Positions 14,415 through 23,065 of a DNA stretch of 64,000 nt are shown piece after piece. Made by a program: the position numbers and the translations under genes. The DNA is from Physella acuta (lineage: Eukaryota > Mollusca > Gastropoda > Physidae), in assembly GCF_028476545.1 (NCBI RefSeq), contig NW_026732287.1, positions 310,001 through 374,000 of the forward strand. Direction: 5' to 3'. The stretch's first letter is position 1. Every line of letters starts with the position of its first letter. The notes under the pieces are model-generated. The model saw only the letters and a list, made by a program, of their open reading frames with translations, was not told where the DNA came from and searched no databases.

Positions 14415-17282
14415 TATATATCTATATTTTAGATCTACGACTGAGCTATATTTAGAATTTACGTTTATAATTTAGCAAAATTAGCGGTATCAAAGCCGCG
14501 TATGAATCTTAAGCTACGCAAATAGGCCCTGGATCAAGCATTTCAAAATTAGCATAGTCGAAACAAAGATTTATACAAAATAATAAAGGTCTAAAATAGT
14601 TTAGTATATAGAAACTCATTATTATCTAAATCTAGATAGAATTATCTATATTCTAGATCTACGACTGGTTTGCTTAAGTCTCGTTTTTTTTTTGGATTGT
14701 ATTTATCACTAATAAATCTTTGATTTGACCTAGATTCTAGATCTAGATCTATAAATAACTTGCTTGGACAGATTGTAGATCTAGAGAAATTTATTGTAAA
14801 ACTAAATGAAAAAGCCAGTTGAAAAATGATTTTAAGTGTTGGAACGTAATAAATACAGCAAACGGACGTATTGTTAAAGTTATAGCCGACAGAAAATTAG
14901 CTTTAGAACGCGTTAAACTTTGGAATGGGAACACTATCTTCTTCTATAGACGCCGCCATTTTATTGTACTAAGAAGTAAACAAAAAAAAACTGTGACGTC
15001 ACTGTTTCGTCGAGTCTAGTGGTTGTTCTAATCTTTTTAAAAAAATGTGATTAATCTACCTATGAATAAATCAATAAATTAATTAACGTCTTTAAATAAA
15101 TGTGTGATTAACAGTCTGTCTGCAAAAAAAAAATTATTCTCTACCTACATACTATTTTACAGCCCCCCATATAAAGCAGTTTCCTTACAGTACGAAATCA
15201 GACAAACAAACAAAAAAAAATATTCATGTAAACAAACTTGAGTTTTAGTAGTATATAGATAATTCAGTAATGAGCTTTTGTTATTATTATCTACCACGTT
15301 TGGCGCCCCCTCAGGGTCGGTGCCATGGCGGCCGCCCAGTCGGCCCTTCCCTAGCCACTCGTCTGTTAATATAATAATATAATTTTTGTATTTAATCTAA
15401 TTCGTTTAATTCCGAACATTTCAGATGATTGTCTAATTTTAATGTTGATTTAGTGATCTCTCTAGCGCATGACGCGACGTTGTAAAAAAACACAATTTAG
15501 ACTTTTAATCGGGCTTGTAAATCTCGTTTTCTCTCACTTTGAATTAGAAATCTCGATAGCCAGGGAGAGATTTAGCTTTTCAAACTTAATTAATTGTTGG
15601 CTCCTCAAAATCCTAGACAGAATTTAAATTAGAATGCTATTACATTATCTTGGATATGGGTTTACAGTCTATTGAAGAGAGGTTCCAACAATTAGAACAA
15701 CATAATATTCTATTTGGCTATCTTTATGATGTATCCAATATCAACAAAAAGACACCTGCGGATATACTTACTGACTGCAAACATTAAGAAACGTCGTTAA
15801 TTCATAACGCTAATACAGATATTGATGCTGATGATCTTTGCAATGAGCTTCAAGTAGTAGCTCGAAGGCTTCCAAAGCCTATGTCGCCGTAATATGTGCT
15901 TCTCTATACAGCACAACGAAAATTGGAAGATTGTGTACCAAATGTTGTTTCCTTAAGAATACTATTAACTTTTTCATTGTCCTTGACTAGTGGAGAGCGC
16001 AGTTTTTGAAAATTGAAATTAATTACTGAGGCAAATAATTTAAATTAAAAGATAACCTATTTCATTGCAAAGTATATCCACTATTAGACAACAATCCAAT
16101 AAGGGGGTGGGGCGTTTTAATAAGCTTTGCCTAGGGCGCTAAATAAACCTGCGCCGGCACTGCGTGTCCTTAGTGAATTACGCTTTTTAGTAAGATAGTA
16201 AGACTAACACAACATCTCCCAAGTACGATAACACAAAGCCTGCCATAACCTTCTTTCCTAGCAGCAACGATACTACACTAAAAGGTCACAATGTTGTTCA
16301 CCATATCATAAACTTACCATCATTGATTTATACAAAACCTGTCGCAACACATTTTCTAGTACCCCTGAAACACGCTAATACCATTCATAACAAGGCGCCA
16401 TTCTCCCTCAAGCCAATTTTATTAGCTAAAAATGTATTTATGATAGTCGTTTTTAATAGTGCACATAACTGTTTTTTTATGTGCTCTTATACAGAAATAA
16501 TTGACTGACGTGACCTGTTCACTTTACTAATTGTATATTTTTAGACGCGCAATCTCACTTTCTGATTAGATCAACTAAAAAAATAAGAATAATAAAAAAA
16601 TCATTACCATATGTATTATAAACGCCGAATCGAAGACTGCCTGTGCACCGGTGAACGCCCCTGATTTGATTAAGTGTACGATTAAAATAACCCATTATAT
16701 CCATAGTGCATCACTCTTTAAACGAACGTAGGCGCTATGGCACTGGAGGATTTAGTAAACGTTTATAGTAGCCCATCGTATATATATAGTATATCGAGCT
16801 CACTGCAACGAACGTAGGCGCCATCGTGCTCTAGGGGGAGCTTCGGGCGCTAAATTGCCCCTGCAGGGGCGCCAGAGAACGATTTAGTAAGCGATTATTG
16901 TATCCCATTGTATTCATAGTTTAATGCATTTTTAAAACAAACTTAGGCACCCTAGGACTCACAGCAGAGCCAGCAGTGCTAAAACTCACATTGCTGGGGC
17001 GTCAGAAAACATGTCTAACAGTGCTAACGAGAGAGCCCGGGCGCTCTGAATCACTCAACCGCCGGGGCGCCTTTATGATGCGTTAGTGTTTATATTTTCT
17101 CGAAAGTCCATATTTAAAAATAGACCTTTAAGTGAAAATGTTATACATTCCCAAGCCCCGGCAGCGCAGATTTGTATGTTGCATAATGAGCACACAAGTC
17201 ACAGCCCTTTACAGATACCCTTATCTCAAATGCCAGAAAAGGGCATGGCCGGTACGAGTAGTAAAAATAAATAAATAAATAA

Positions 17283-17370
<88 letters not shown>

Positions 17371-19599
17371 ATATATATAATTCTCTTCTTCGAGCCGTTA
17401 GAAAACAAGCTGCAAACGCTCTCCCTACCTCCCCACCCCTACATGGTTTTAGTGAGCTGTGTTCACTCTAAATGTTTACAAGCAGAGCCAACGATTTTAA
17501 ACGTAGGGGGGGGGAGGAGGGGGGTGGGAAGGAAGGGGGGGGGGGTTATGGTCCTTAACCAGCTACTTATAGTGTTTTAAAGAAATATTTTCAGTGTCAG
17601 CGTTGGTACTGTCGAATTCACAAATTATGAATTATTGAAAATTAGAAACAACTAAATAGCGGCGTATGTTATGCCGCGGGCCGGCTCGTATATATATAAT
17701 TCTCTTCTTCGAGCCGTTAGAAAACAAGCTGCAAACGCTCTCCCTACCTCCCCACCCCTACATGGTTTTAGTGAGCTGTGTTCACTCTAAATGTTTACAA
17801 GCAGAGCCAACGATTTTAAACGTAGGGGAGGGGGAGGAGGGGGGGGAGGGAAGGAAGGGGGGGTTATGGTCCTTAACGAGCTACTTATAGTGTTTTAAAG
17901 AAATATTTTCAGTGTCAGCGTTGGTACTGTCGAATTCACAAATTATGAATTACTGAAATGTAGAAAATAAAACAACTAAATAGCGGCGTATGATACGCTG
18001 CGGGTCGGCTCGTATATATATAATTCTCTTCTAGGAGACGTTAGAAAACAAGCTGCAAGCGCGCCTTGCAGTCCCCTCTCTTCCTCTCCATCGCTACCAC
18101 CCACCCCCACCCCCACCCCCACCCTCCTCACATTAGGGGCAGATAATTTAGTTTGAAACGATTTTAAACTTAGAGGAGGTAACTAAGAGGAGGCTGCTTT
18201 CACGGGGGGGGGGGGGGGGGGGGGAGGGGGTTAAGTGTTTTAAAGCAAATAATTTAAGTGGCAGCATTGGTACTGTCGAATTCACAAATTATGAATTACT
18301 GAAATGTAGAAAAAACAACAACTAAATAGCGGCGTATGATACACCGCGGGTCGGCTCGTATATATATAATTCTCTTCTGGGAGACGTTAGAAAACAAGCT
18401 GCAAGCGCGCCTTGCAGTCCCCTCTCTTCCTCTCTATCACTACCACACCCACCCCACCCCCACATGGTCTGGTGAGCTGTGGTTCACGCAAAATATTTAC
18501 AAATCGTAGAGCCGCTTTTAGTGACGGCTATTAGGGGCAGATAATGAAACGATTTTAAACTTACAGGGAGTATCTAAGAGGAGAACGGGGGGGGGGGGGG
18601 GTGTAGGGTAGGGGTTGGGGGAAAGGGTGGGGGGTAGTGTTTTAAAGCAAATGTTTTCAGTGGCAGCATTGGTACTGTCGAATTCACAAATTATGAATTA
18701 CTGAAAAGTAGAAAATAAAACAACTAAATAGCGGCGTATGATACGCCGCGGTCGGCTCGTATATATATATATATTTCTAATAAGCTTACCCGTGTGACCT
18801 TGTTGCACTGTGCACAGAATTTATTTCTATAGACAACTTGTGTGTCAGTGTCTACAACACGAGTGATCAAATCCAATGTGAGCTCCTCAGGTGAAACATC
18901 TTCCTCACATAACTTGACCACATCACCCTGGTCGTCCTCGGCACATGAGCGGACGTACAAGAAGTTCGTGGTAAAAAATTCAGATTCACAAGCAAGTTTT
19001 GGGCGTTTCGTGTTATTTCTGTTCAATTTCTCTTTTGATATGTTTCCTAAAACTATAAAATCTTTGATAACATTAGGATTGTCCATTAAATCCTCTTTCG
19101 TTTCCAAATCTAGCAAGGAAAAGTTCTCACTTTTTAGGCCGGGTGGGGGGAGGTAATTCTCAGATATGTCAGGACAGCAGACGTCGTAAATCTCACAAGA
19201 TGGCCTGTGGCAGCTACAAGGAGCACAGTAAAATGTCTTACACGCCATCTGCAACAAGTTGTTGATATACACCACATTGTCTCCCTTACATCTCATGGGG
19301 CAGTAACTCTGCTGGTAGTCAAGGGGAGAAATCAGAGTCTTGTTCCATGGGAAAGGCATCATTTTATTGGTCGAGTCATTCGTCTGTGGCCTAGGTGAAG
19401 TGTGGTAGTTTGAAATCATGGAATTTGGTGGTGCTCTCTGCTGTAAATTAGGGGCTTCCCTTCCTCGTCTTGCAGGAATGTGGATCCCTTGGTTTACTCC
19501 AGAGACATCGCTAAAAAACATCTGTCCTTCAAATTTATCAAACTTGCAAACAGTTGTCAGGATGCCAATAATGCAAATATTTGAAATAAAAAACGCCAT
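2066..19599 (-). CDS. Methuselah-like (secretin family) GPCR, 3' end incomplete
   Basis: Seven-helix receptor predicted for the plasma membrane. Exons read on the minus strand: 19599-18790, 12134-11962, 11852-11702, 10547-10362, 4516-4277, 4191-3260, 2915-2611 and 2331 to about 2066; phases agree at every junction. Exon 1 begins with a hydrophobic leader ([16 protein letters not shown]) and has a Cys-rich segment ending [10 protein letters not shown], like half of a somatomedin-B fold. Exons 2-5 are further Cys-containing ectodomain. Exon 6 carries an HNTD coding repeat, then TM1 and TM2. Exon 7 has TM3 with the family-typical [19 protein letters not shown] and TM4. Exon 8 has TM5 and TM6 ([15 protein letters not shown]). 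TM7 and the tail were not found. Intron 2 appears to use a GC donor, and the exon 5 donor (GTTTAT) is weak. Ligand unknown. An adhesion GPCR is possible, but I see no GPS motif. Confidence 0.82.
3085..3290. repeat. Minisatellite, about 32 bp x 6, containing the exon 6 splice donor
   Basis: Units begin at 3097, 3127, 3159, 3192, 3223 and 3255 (spacing 30-33 bp), with core CTTACATATGTGACGTAGC. On the minus strand this is the last 14 bases of receptor exon 6 plus GTAAG. The unit nearest the exon is the functional donor; the other five lie inside the intron, some with GTGAG instead of GTAAG. Confidence 0.9.
4025..4131 (-). repeat. Coding 12-bp minisatellite (HNTD repeat) in receptor exon 6
   Basis: About nine units of GTGGTCAGTGTT (plus strand) encode His-Asn-Thr-Asp or Asn-Asn-Thr-Asp on the minus strand. 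The period is a multiple of three, so copy number can change without a frameshift. It lies in the ectodomain about 200 residues before TM1. The NNT variants create N-glycosylation sequons. Confidence 0.9.
4562..6045. repeat. Intronic DNA with a degenerate interspersed repeat (about 4940-5335)
   Basis: Two adjacent diverged units contain 'cttccggt..acggaaat' and 'gtactcaagttat', then a CA-rich tract and 'gacaagattgcaaaattatg'. Related copies lie near 8985-9195 and 29815-30060, so this is a repeat family. A C16 tract lies near 5547-5562. No exon recognised. Confidence 0.55.
6046..7775 (+). mobile_element. Interspersed repeat R1, copy A
   Basis: Begins at CTAGACTACCCGTCATCC and ends at GAGTTTTAGTAGTATA; the same ends bound copies B (13917-15262) and C (20290-24180, inverted). 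It contains two SINE-core-like units near 6480-6690, a region dense in CTAGATCT motifs (6880-7260), and a conserved segment near 7340-7770. No intact reading frame or clear terminal inverted repeat, so the class is undecided. Confidence 0.65.
6119..6380. mobile_element. hAT-like MITE inside R1 copy A
   Basis: The left end CATAGGCGTAGCG and a right end finishing CTACTGCA are flanked by TGTCACT on both sides. The interior is poly-C blocks separated by TTTCGATTTG. R1 copy C lacks this segment, which confirms insertion. Confidence 0.65.
7937..8666. mobile_element. Foldback copy of the AGCGCAATTTCC element (arms A-A')
   Basis: A left arm of about 385 bp (from 7937) and a right arm of about 290 bp (to 8666) are inverted copies: 'gcagctttaagtcgtatc' near 8028 returns as 'gatacgacttaaagctgc' near 8583. 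Termini are AGCGCAATTTC and GGAAATTGCGCT. The left arm carries a GGAT/GAAT tract near 7988. A small hairpin, CGCAATT/AATTGCG, lies just inside each end. Open frames over the arms are incidental. Confidence 0.8.
8667..9751. other. Intronic DNA, no exon recognised
   Basis: Contains a second copy of the 'acttccggtt' family repeat near 8985-9195, with the (CA)n tract inside it, and short runs of 'atctcaggacaaa' near 9590-9750. No receptor exon or other gene is supported. Confidence 0.5.
9088..9172. repeat. (CA)n microsatellite
   Basis: About 42 uninterrupted CA units inside the interspersed repeat that also appears near 5200 and 29900. Confidence 0.95.
9752..10010. repeat. Degenerate GTTTGC/GTTTGT hexamer array
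   Basis: About forty imperfect six-base units (GTTTGC, GTTTGT, GTTTAT). The 76-residue Phe/Val/Ala-rich open frame across it is a by-product of the repeat. Confidence 0.85.
10040..10169 (+). mobile_element. Helitron-like 3' end
   Basis: The stretch ends with a perfect 6-bp stem (GGCCAG/CTGGCC, 10140-10159) then a 7-base spacer and CTAG followed by T, the classical Helitron 3' terminus and target. A diverged relative lies at 17140-17272 ('cacacaagtca', then 'catggccggtacgagtagt'). The 5' end is not located. Confidence 0.55.
10170..10231. repeat. (TA)n microsatellite
   Basis: About 31 TA units, starting at the proposed Helitron CTAG terminus. Confidence 0.95.
10688..11535. repeat. 18-bp minisatellite, about 47 units
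   Basis: Unit AAGTCATGTGGAGGTCTA, very homogeneous, in receptor intron 3 between exon 3 (11702) and exon 4 (10547). The period is a multiple of three, so long open frames appear on both strands; they are not genes. Confidence 0.97.
12455..13357 (+). mobile_element. AGCGCAATTTCC element, copy 2 (arms A-B)
   Basis: Left end AGCGCAATTTCC at about 12460, right end GGAAATTGCGCT at about 13346-13357, both flanked by TTTT/AAAA. The left part is arm A, with a GGAT tract near 12507. The interior holds two copies of an AT-rich segment of about 200 bp (near 12990-13150 and 13205-13340), each ending 'aataagctgaggttcga'. The sequence past the right end, 'gtcactagactttttaatt', reappears inverted beside copy 3, so the element may extend beyond the inverted repeat. 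Confidence 0.7.
13991..14247. mobile_element. hAT-like MITE inside R1 copy B
   Basis: CAGAGGCGTAGCG at the left and CGCTACGCTACTGCA at the right, flanked by TGTCACT and TATCACT. It occupies the same position in R1 as the MITE of copy A and has the same poly-C/TTTCGA interior. Confidence 0.65.
14350..14414. repeat. (TA)n microsatellite
   Basis: About 32 TA units inside R1 copy B. Confidence 0.95.
15640..16015 (+). pseudogene. hAT transposase C-terminal remnant
   Basis: Translation in one frame gives a segment with [10 protein letters not shown], then [11 protein letters not shown] and TSGERSF followed by KLKLI. This pattern resembles the C-terminal dimerisation region of hAT transposases (typically LRILLT.PVT.ASGERSFSKLKLIK). 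In-frame stops are present and only about 120 codons remain, so it is a fossil of the 13519-16162 element. Confidence 0.7.
16163..17283. other. Intronic DNA, no exon recognised
   Basis: Holds three diverged versions of a segment resembling 'cgattatagtagcccatcgtat' (near 13490, 16750 and 16877), with 'gcgccatcgtgctc'-like GC patches. A relative of the Helitron-like 3' end lies at about 17140-17272. No coding sequence supported. Confidence 0.45.
17284..17368. repeat. (TA)n microsatellite
   Basis: About 42 TA units directly before the tandem Helitron-like copies. Confidence 0.95.
17381..18770 (+). mobile_element. Four head-to-tail Helitron-like elements
   Basis: Copies run about 17381-17691, 17699-18015, 18021-18361 and 18368-18760, separated only by TATATATAA. 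Each starts TTCTCTTC and then carries 'agaaaacaagctgca', G-rich tracts of variable length, 'gaattcacaaattatgaa', and a stem-loop GCGGCGTA-TGA-TACGCCGC about 5-10 bases before GGCTCG. CGAGCCG near the 5' end of the first two copies mirrors the terminal CGGCTCG. The 3' hairpin, lack of coding capacity and insertion into TA tracts suggest non-autonomous Helitrons or Helentrons. The array ends 20 bases from the exon 1 donor of the receptor gene. Confidence 0.65.
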
Positions 19600-20289
19600 T
19601 ACATTATAGAAACCGCAATCCTCTGTGTCAGAATATCATTTATTATTCTTTTTTTTTTTAAATTAGAACTTCAATTTTATCAAAAATATATTCATCACAG
19701 TTTTTTTTTACTCTATGGGTTAAAGCGTCCTTCTCTTAAAGTCTGATTTGATATATCTCTGAGTCCGGACCACCTTGAAGGATGTTACCATTGAAGCTGT
19801 TGTAACGTGAAGAAAACAAAAACTAAGAACCTGGAAAAGTGGTGAGACAGACGCGTTTACATTCTTCTGCTGCATCGCCTGCGCAGTCTTCATTTCCTAC
19901 GCATGTGATCACGTGCCGTTTTCTGACATGCGCATCCACTCCTTCCCGTCAGCATCCAGTTCAGATATTTATTTATTTTTATTCTCTATATTTTTTAAAC
20001 AGTATTACAATACATAGGTCTCTTCGCTTTTGTTATTGTATATTTTCATTATTAAACTAATTTTTAATGACTAAGTTCATATCTTTAGTGGATTGAAAAT
20101 GAGGTATACTAGAGTTGTCATTTGAAAAGAATGTAACTGGAAAGTATGAAAAGGCGCCGAAAATAAGCTGCAAGGTTTGGCCACACACACCAACCCACCC
20201 ACACAAACAACACCAAACTGTGGATTTAATTTTTTTTAAATGGCGGTTTAGTCCAAGTTTCGTCGACAAGTGATTTCTCCTTATTATTC
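19600..20289. other. Upstream region of the receptor gene
   Basis: Should hold the promoter and 5' UTR of the minus-strand receptor, but I see no convincing TATA box or other motif. A (CACACCAACCCACC)-like patch lies near 20185. Confidence 0.4.
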
Positions 20290-20349
20290 ATCTCTGTACT
20301 ACTAAAACTCAAGTTTGTTTACATGTTTGAATATTTATTTGTTTGTCTG

Positions 20350-23065
20350 ATTTACTACTGGAGAGAATATTATGTCAAACTGCTCGTGCGTAGGTCGAAG
20401 AAGGAGTATTTTAATAAGCTGCTGTCAGGCAAACCTAATTCCAAATCTATCTGGACTGCCATAAATCAAATAATTAGAAAAAAAACGCACATGTAATACA
20501 GCTGGACATTGCCAGATATCTGCTGATGACTTTAACAATCATTTTATATCATCTGTAGCGCTCAACACAGATGCTGATTACACAATCAGTGAGGAGCTTT
20601 AAAAAATTTGTAATTCTGCTCACCGTGGTAGGACAGAGCTGATCATTCCGCTTCTCACTGTTCATGAAGTATATGTTAGCCTAAGATCTCTTAAACCGTC
20701 TTCAACAACTTCGTTTGATGATATCTCTAATAATGTATTGAAGATTTCAGCTCCAATAATTTCCGAAGTTTTAACCTATGTCTATAACCTCTGTATTGCC
20801 AAGCATTATTACCCGACACATTTTAAGCATGCTAAGGTTATACCACTACACAAAAAAGGTAACATCAAATATGCTAATAACTACAGGCCAATTTCTATAC
20901 TTTCTTCCCTCTCCAAGCCACTAGAAATACATATAAACAAATGCATTTCAAATTACCGAGAAAAGCTCAAGCTTTTCCATAGTAATCAGTCTGGGTTTAG
21001 AAAGTTTCATTCTTGTCACACTGCTCTGATTAAGATGAATGAAAACTGGCTTAAAAATATTAACAAAAACCTACTCTGTGGCTCGCTGTTCGTCGATTTC
21101 AGAAAAGCTTTTGATTCTATTGATCACACCATACTTCTTAAAAAAAAACAAGTTAATTAAAAAGTCTAGTGACATTTAAGCGCAATTTCCTTATGTTATC
21201 TAAAAATAGCTCTGTCGTAGCGTAAATCAAGAGCAGGGTTAGTAAAACCATTGGTTAAAATACATGTTTTATTTACAATAGAGTTACATGACTAAAAACC
21301 ATTGCGCGCCTAGCTACTGAACGTGATGACGCAGCCATTGAACGTGATGGCGCAGATATTGAACGTGATGACGCGTGTGGTGTGGTTGGATAAAAAATGC
21401 CTACTAATTCGGTCCAAATTTTAATCAATTCAAAATTTTTTTTTTGACCGAACGAAAGCATATTTTTGAAAACTTTATTCGGCAATATTGTTCTAAATTA
21501 CGGCAGGAATCGATTTGTACATGTTTCAAGTCGCTAAGTGGTCTGGTTGCCGAGATATGGGCCAAAAACTGCATTTTTTTAGGTTTTTTGGCTTTTCCGG
21601 GAAAACCATGAAAGAAACCCGGAATTTTTATGGTCTATGTTCATCCTCGTAACTTGCTTAACATAATTGATTTTGAAACTAGTCTTCGATATTGCTTCGT
21701 TGAGGAGGAGATACGACTTAAAGCTGCGGACACACATTCATACATTCATCCATCCATCCATTCATCCATCCAGAAATGACGGGTTAATAAACGCAATTCT
21801 CCAGAATGGAAATTGCGCTAAAAACTAATTCCATACAAATTCCACGACTTTACAGTTAGGTTACTTCACTCCTTTTTATCTAACCGATCTCAACGCGTGT
21901 TTCACCTTAATACCATTTCTTCACAGAAATATGTCAATATAGGGGTTCCATAGGGCTCAATCTTAGGTCCTTTACTTTTTTCTTTATACATTAATGATCT
22001 TCCATTACACATTGACGCTGGTCAGTGCGAGATGTTCGCTGATGATACTTCTTTACATGTCTTTGCAGACAGTGCTGTGTCACTCAGTTACAAACTTCAA
22101 ACGTGTGCCAATCAGCTTGCTACGTGGACAAAATTTAACAAAATGAAACTTCACCCCGATAAAACCAAGTCAATGTTTATTACAACTCATCAGAAACGCC
22201 TTCGTCTTCCATCCACCGCATTAAACATTACTATTGACAATACAAACATTGAACAGGTTGATAGTTACAAATGCCTAGGATTGTTTATAGATCACAACCT
22301 CACTTGGTCCGACCATATTCATTTTCTAAGAATGTCCTTATTAAAGACAACTTTTCAATTGGCAAGGATAAAGAACTTTCTCGACTATAGGAGCAGGCTC
22401 GTTTTTTATGAAGCTTTTATTCAATCTAGGTTGGATTATGCTTCTGTATTGTGGAGCGGCAGCTTTATAACTAAGCAGCGTCCTCTTCTATCTTTACAAA
22501 AAAGGGCTATAAAACTGGTTACTGGCTTGTCTAGTAGTCTGGATTCTTTTCTTACAACTAAAATACTTCCATTAAATAAAAAGATAATATATACTAAATC
22601 AATTTTCTTATATAAAATATTCCACGAAACAGCCCCTCTTACTTATAAGATCTATTTTCTTTTAACATAAAATTAAATCGTCGTCTTAATTTACCATTCC
22701 CATATTCAACTTTTTTCCAAAAACAGAGCTTCGCCTACTCTGGTTCTAATTTGTGGAACAATCTTCCTAATAAAAATAAAGCTATCTAGATCTGAAAATA
22801 TATTCAAATCTAAACTAAAACTAAAATTATTTAATGAACTAACTGACTCATTATAACATTTCTCATTCATCTATTATATTCTCTTTTTTTATCTCATTTT
22901 GTATTATAACTATGTAACATTGTTTCTTTATTCCACATTTTTAGTGCTATGCTACTGCTATGTGTTATTAAATTGTTTTATTTGTTTAAACGGCCAATGT
23001 GAAAAAAGGCCTTTGTGCCTACAATTGTAACCGTTTTTTTAATAAATTTGAAATTTGAATAAATC
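20350..23065 (+). mobile_element. LINE retrotransposon, 5'-truncated
   Basis: Reverse transcriptase pieces appear in order: NNYRPISILSS (about 20880), GFRKFHSCHTAL, FVDFRKAFDSIDHTILLKK (to about 21145), then after an inserted element GSILGPLLFSLYINDLP (about 21955), MFADDTSLH (22032), KMKLHPDKTKSMFI and YKCLGLFIDHNLTWSDHI. The frame has stops, including one before GSILG. The endonuclease domain is missing, as in a 5'-truncated copy. The 3' end is AATAAATTTGAAATTTGAAT. It belongs among I/Jockey/CR1-type LINEs; the exact clade cannot be fixed by eye. Confidence 0.85.
21147..21825 (-). mobile_element. AGCGCAATTTCC element, copy 3, inside the LINE
   Basis: Interrupts the LINE reverse transcriptase between the FVDFRKAFDS block and the region before GSILGPLLF. 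AGCGCAATTTCC at 21179 and GGAAATTGCGCT at 21820 are inverted repeats. Arm A is at the right (inverted), arm B at the left, the reverse of copy 2. A (CATC)n tract lies near 21745. The left flank 'aagttaattaaaaagtct' also flanks copy 2, implying subterminal rather than terminal inverted repeats. Confidence 0.75.

Larger units (their letters stand above)
13917..15262 (+). mobile_element. Interspersed repeat R1, copy B
   Basis: Same termini as copy A, CTAGACTACCCGTCATCC to GAGTTTTAGTAGTATA. The segment from 14810 to 15262 is nearly identical to 7325-7770. It carries the same internal hAT-like MITE as copy A, so both descend from a copy that already held it. A (TA)n tract at 14350-14414 replaces the SINE-core-like units of copy A. 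Confidence 0.7.
13667..15365. mobile_element. hAT-like repeat nested in the larger hAT
   Basis: The left end CAAAGGCGTAGCAG and the right end CTAGCCACTCGTCTG resemble the CAGAGGCGTAGC family. The left interior ('gcgcccccctccacctcc') and right interior ('tttggcgccccctcagggtcgg') match the element at 1-541. R1 copy B sits inside. Flank similarity is weak, so the ends are approximate. Confidence 0.5.
13519..16162 (+). mobile_element. Degenerate hAT transposon hosting nested insertions
   Basis: Terminal inverted repeats are CAGGGCCGGCGC and GCGCCGGCACTG (11 of 12 matching). The flanks CGTATCCA and CGTGTCCT agree at 6 of 8 positions, as expected of an old hAT 8-bp target duplication. Near the 3' end is a broken hAT transposase C-terminus (15640-16015). 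The interior is interrupted by a second hAT-like repeat (13667-15365), which itself holds R1 copy B. Orientation follows the transposase remnant. Confidence 0.75.
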
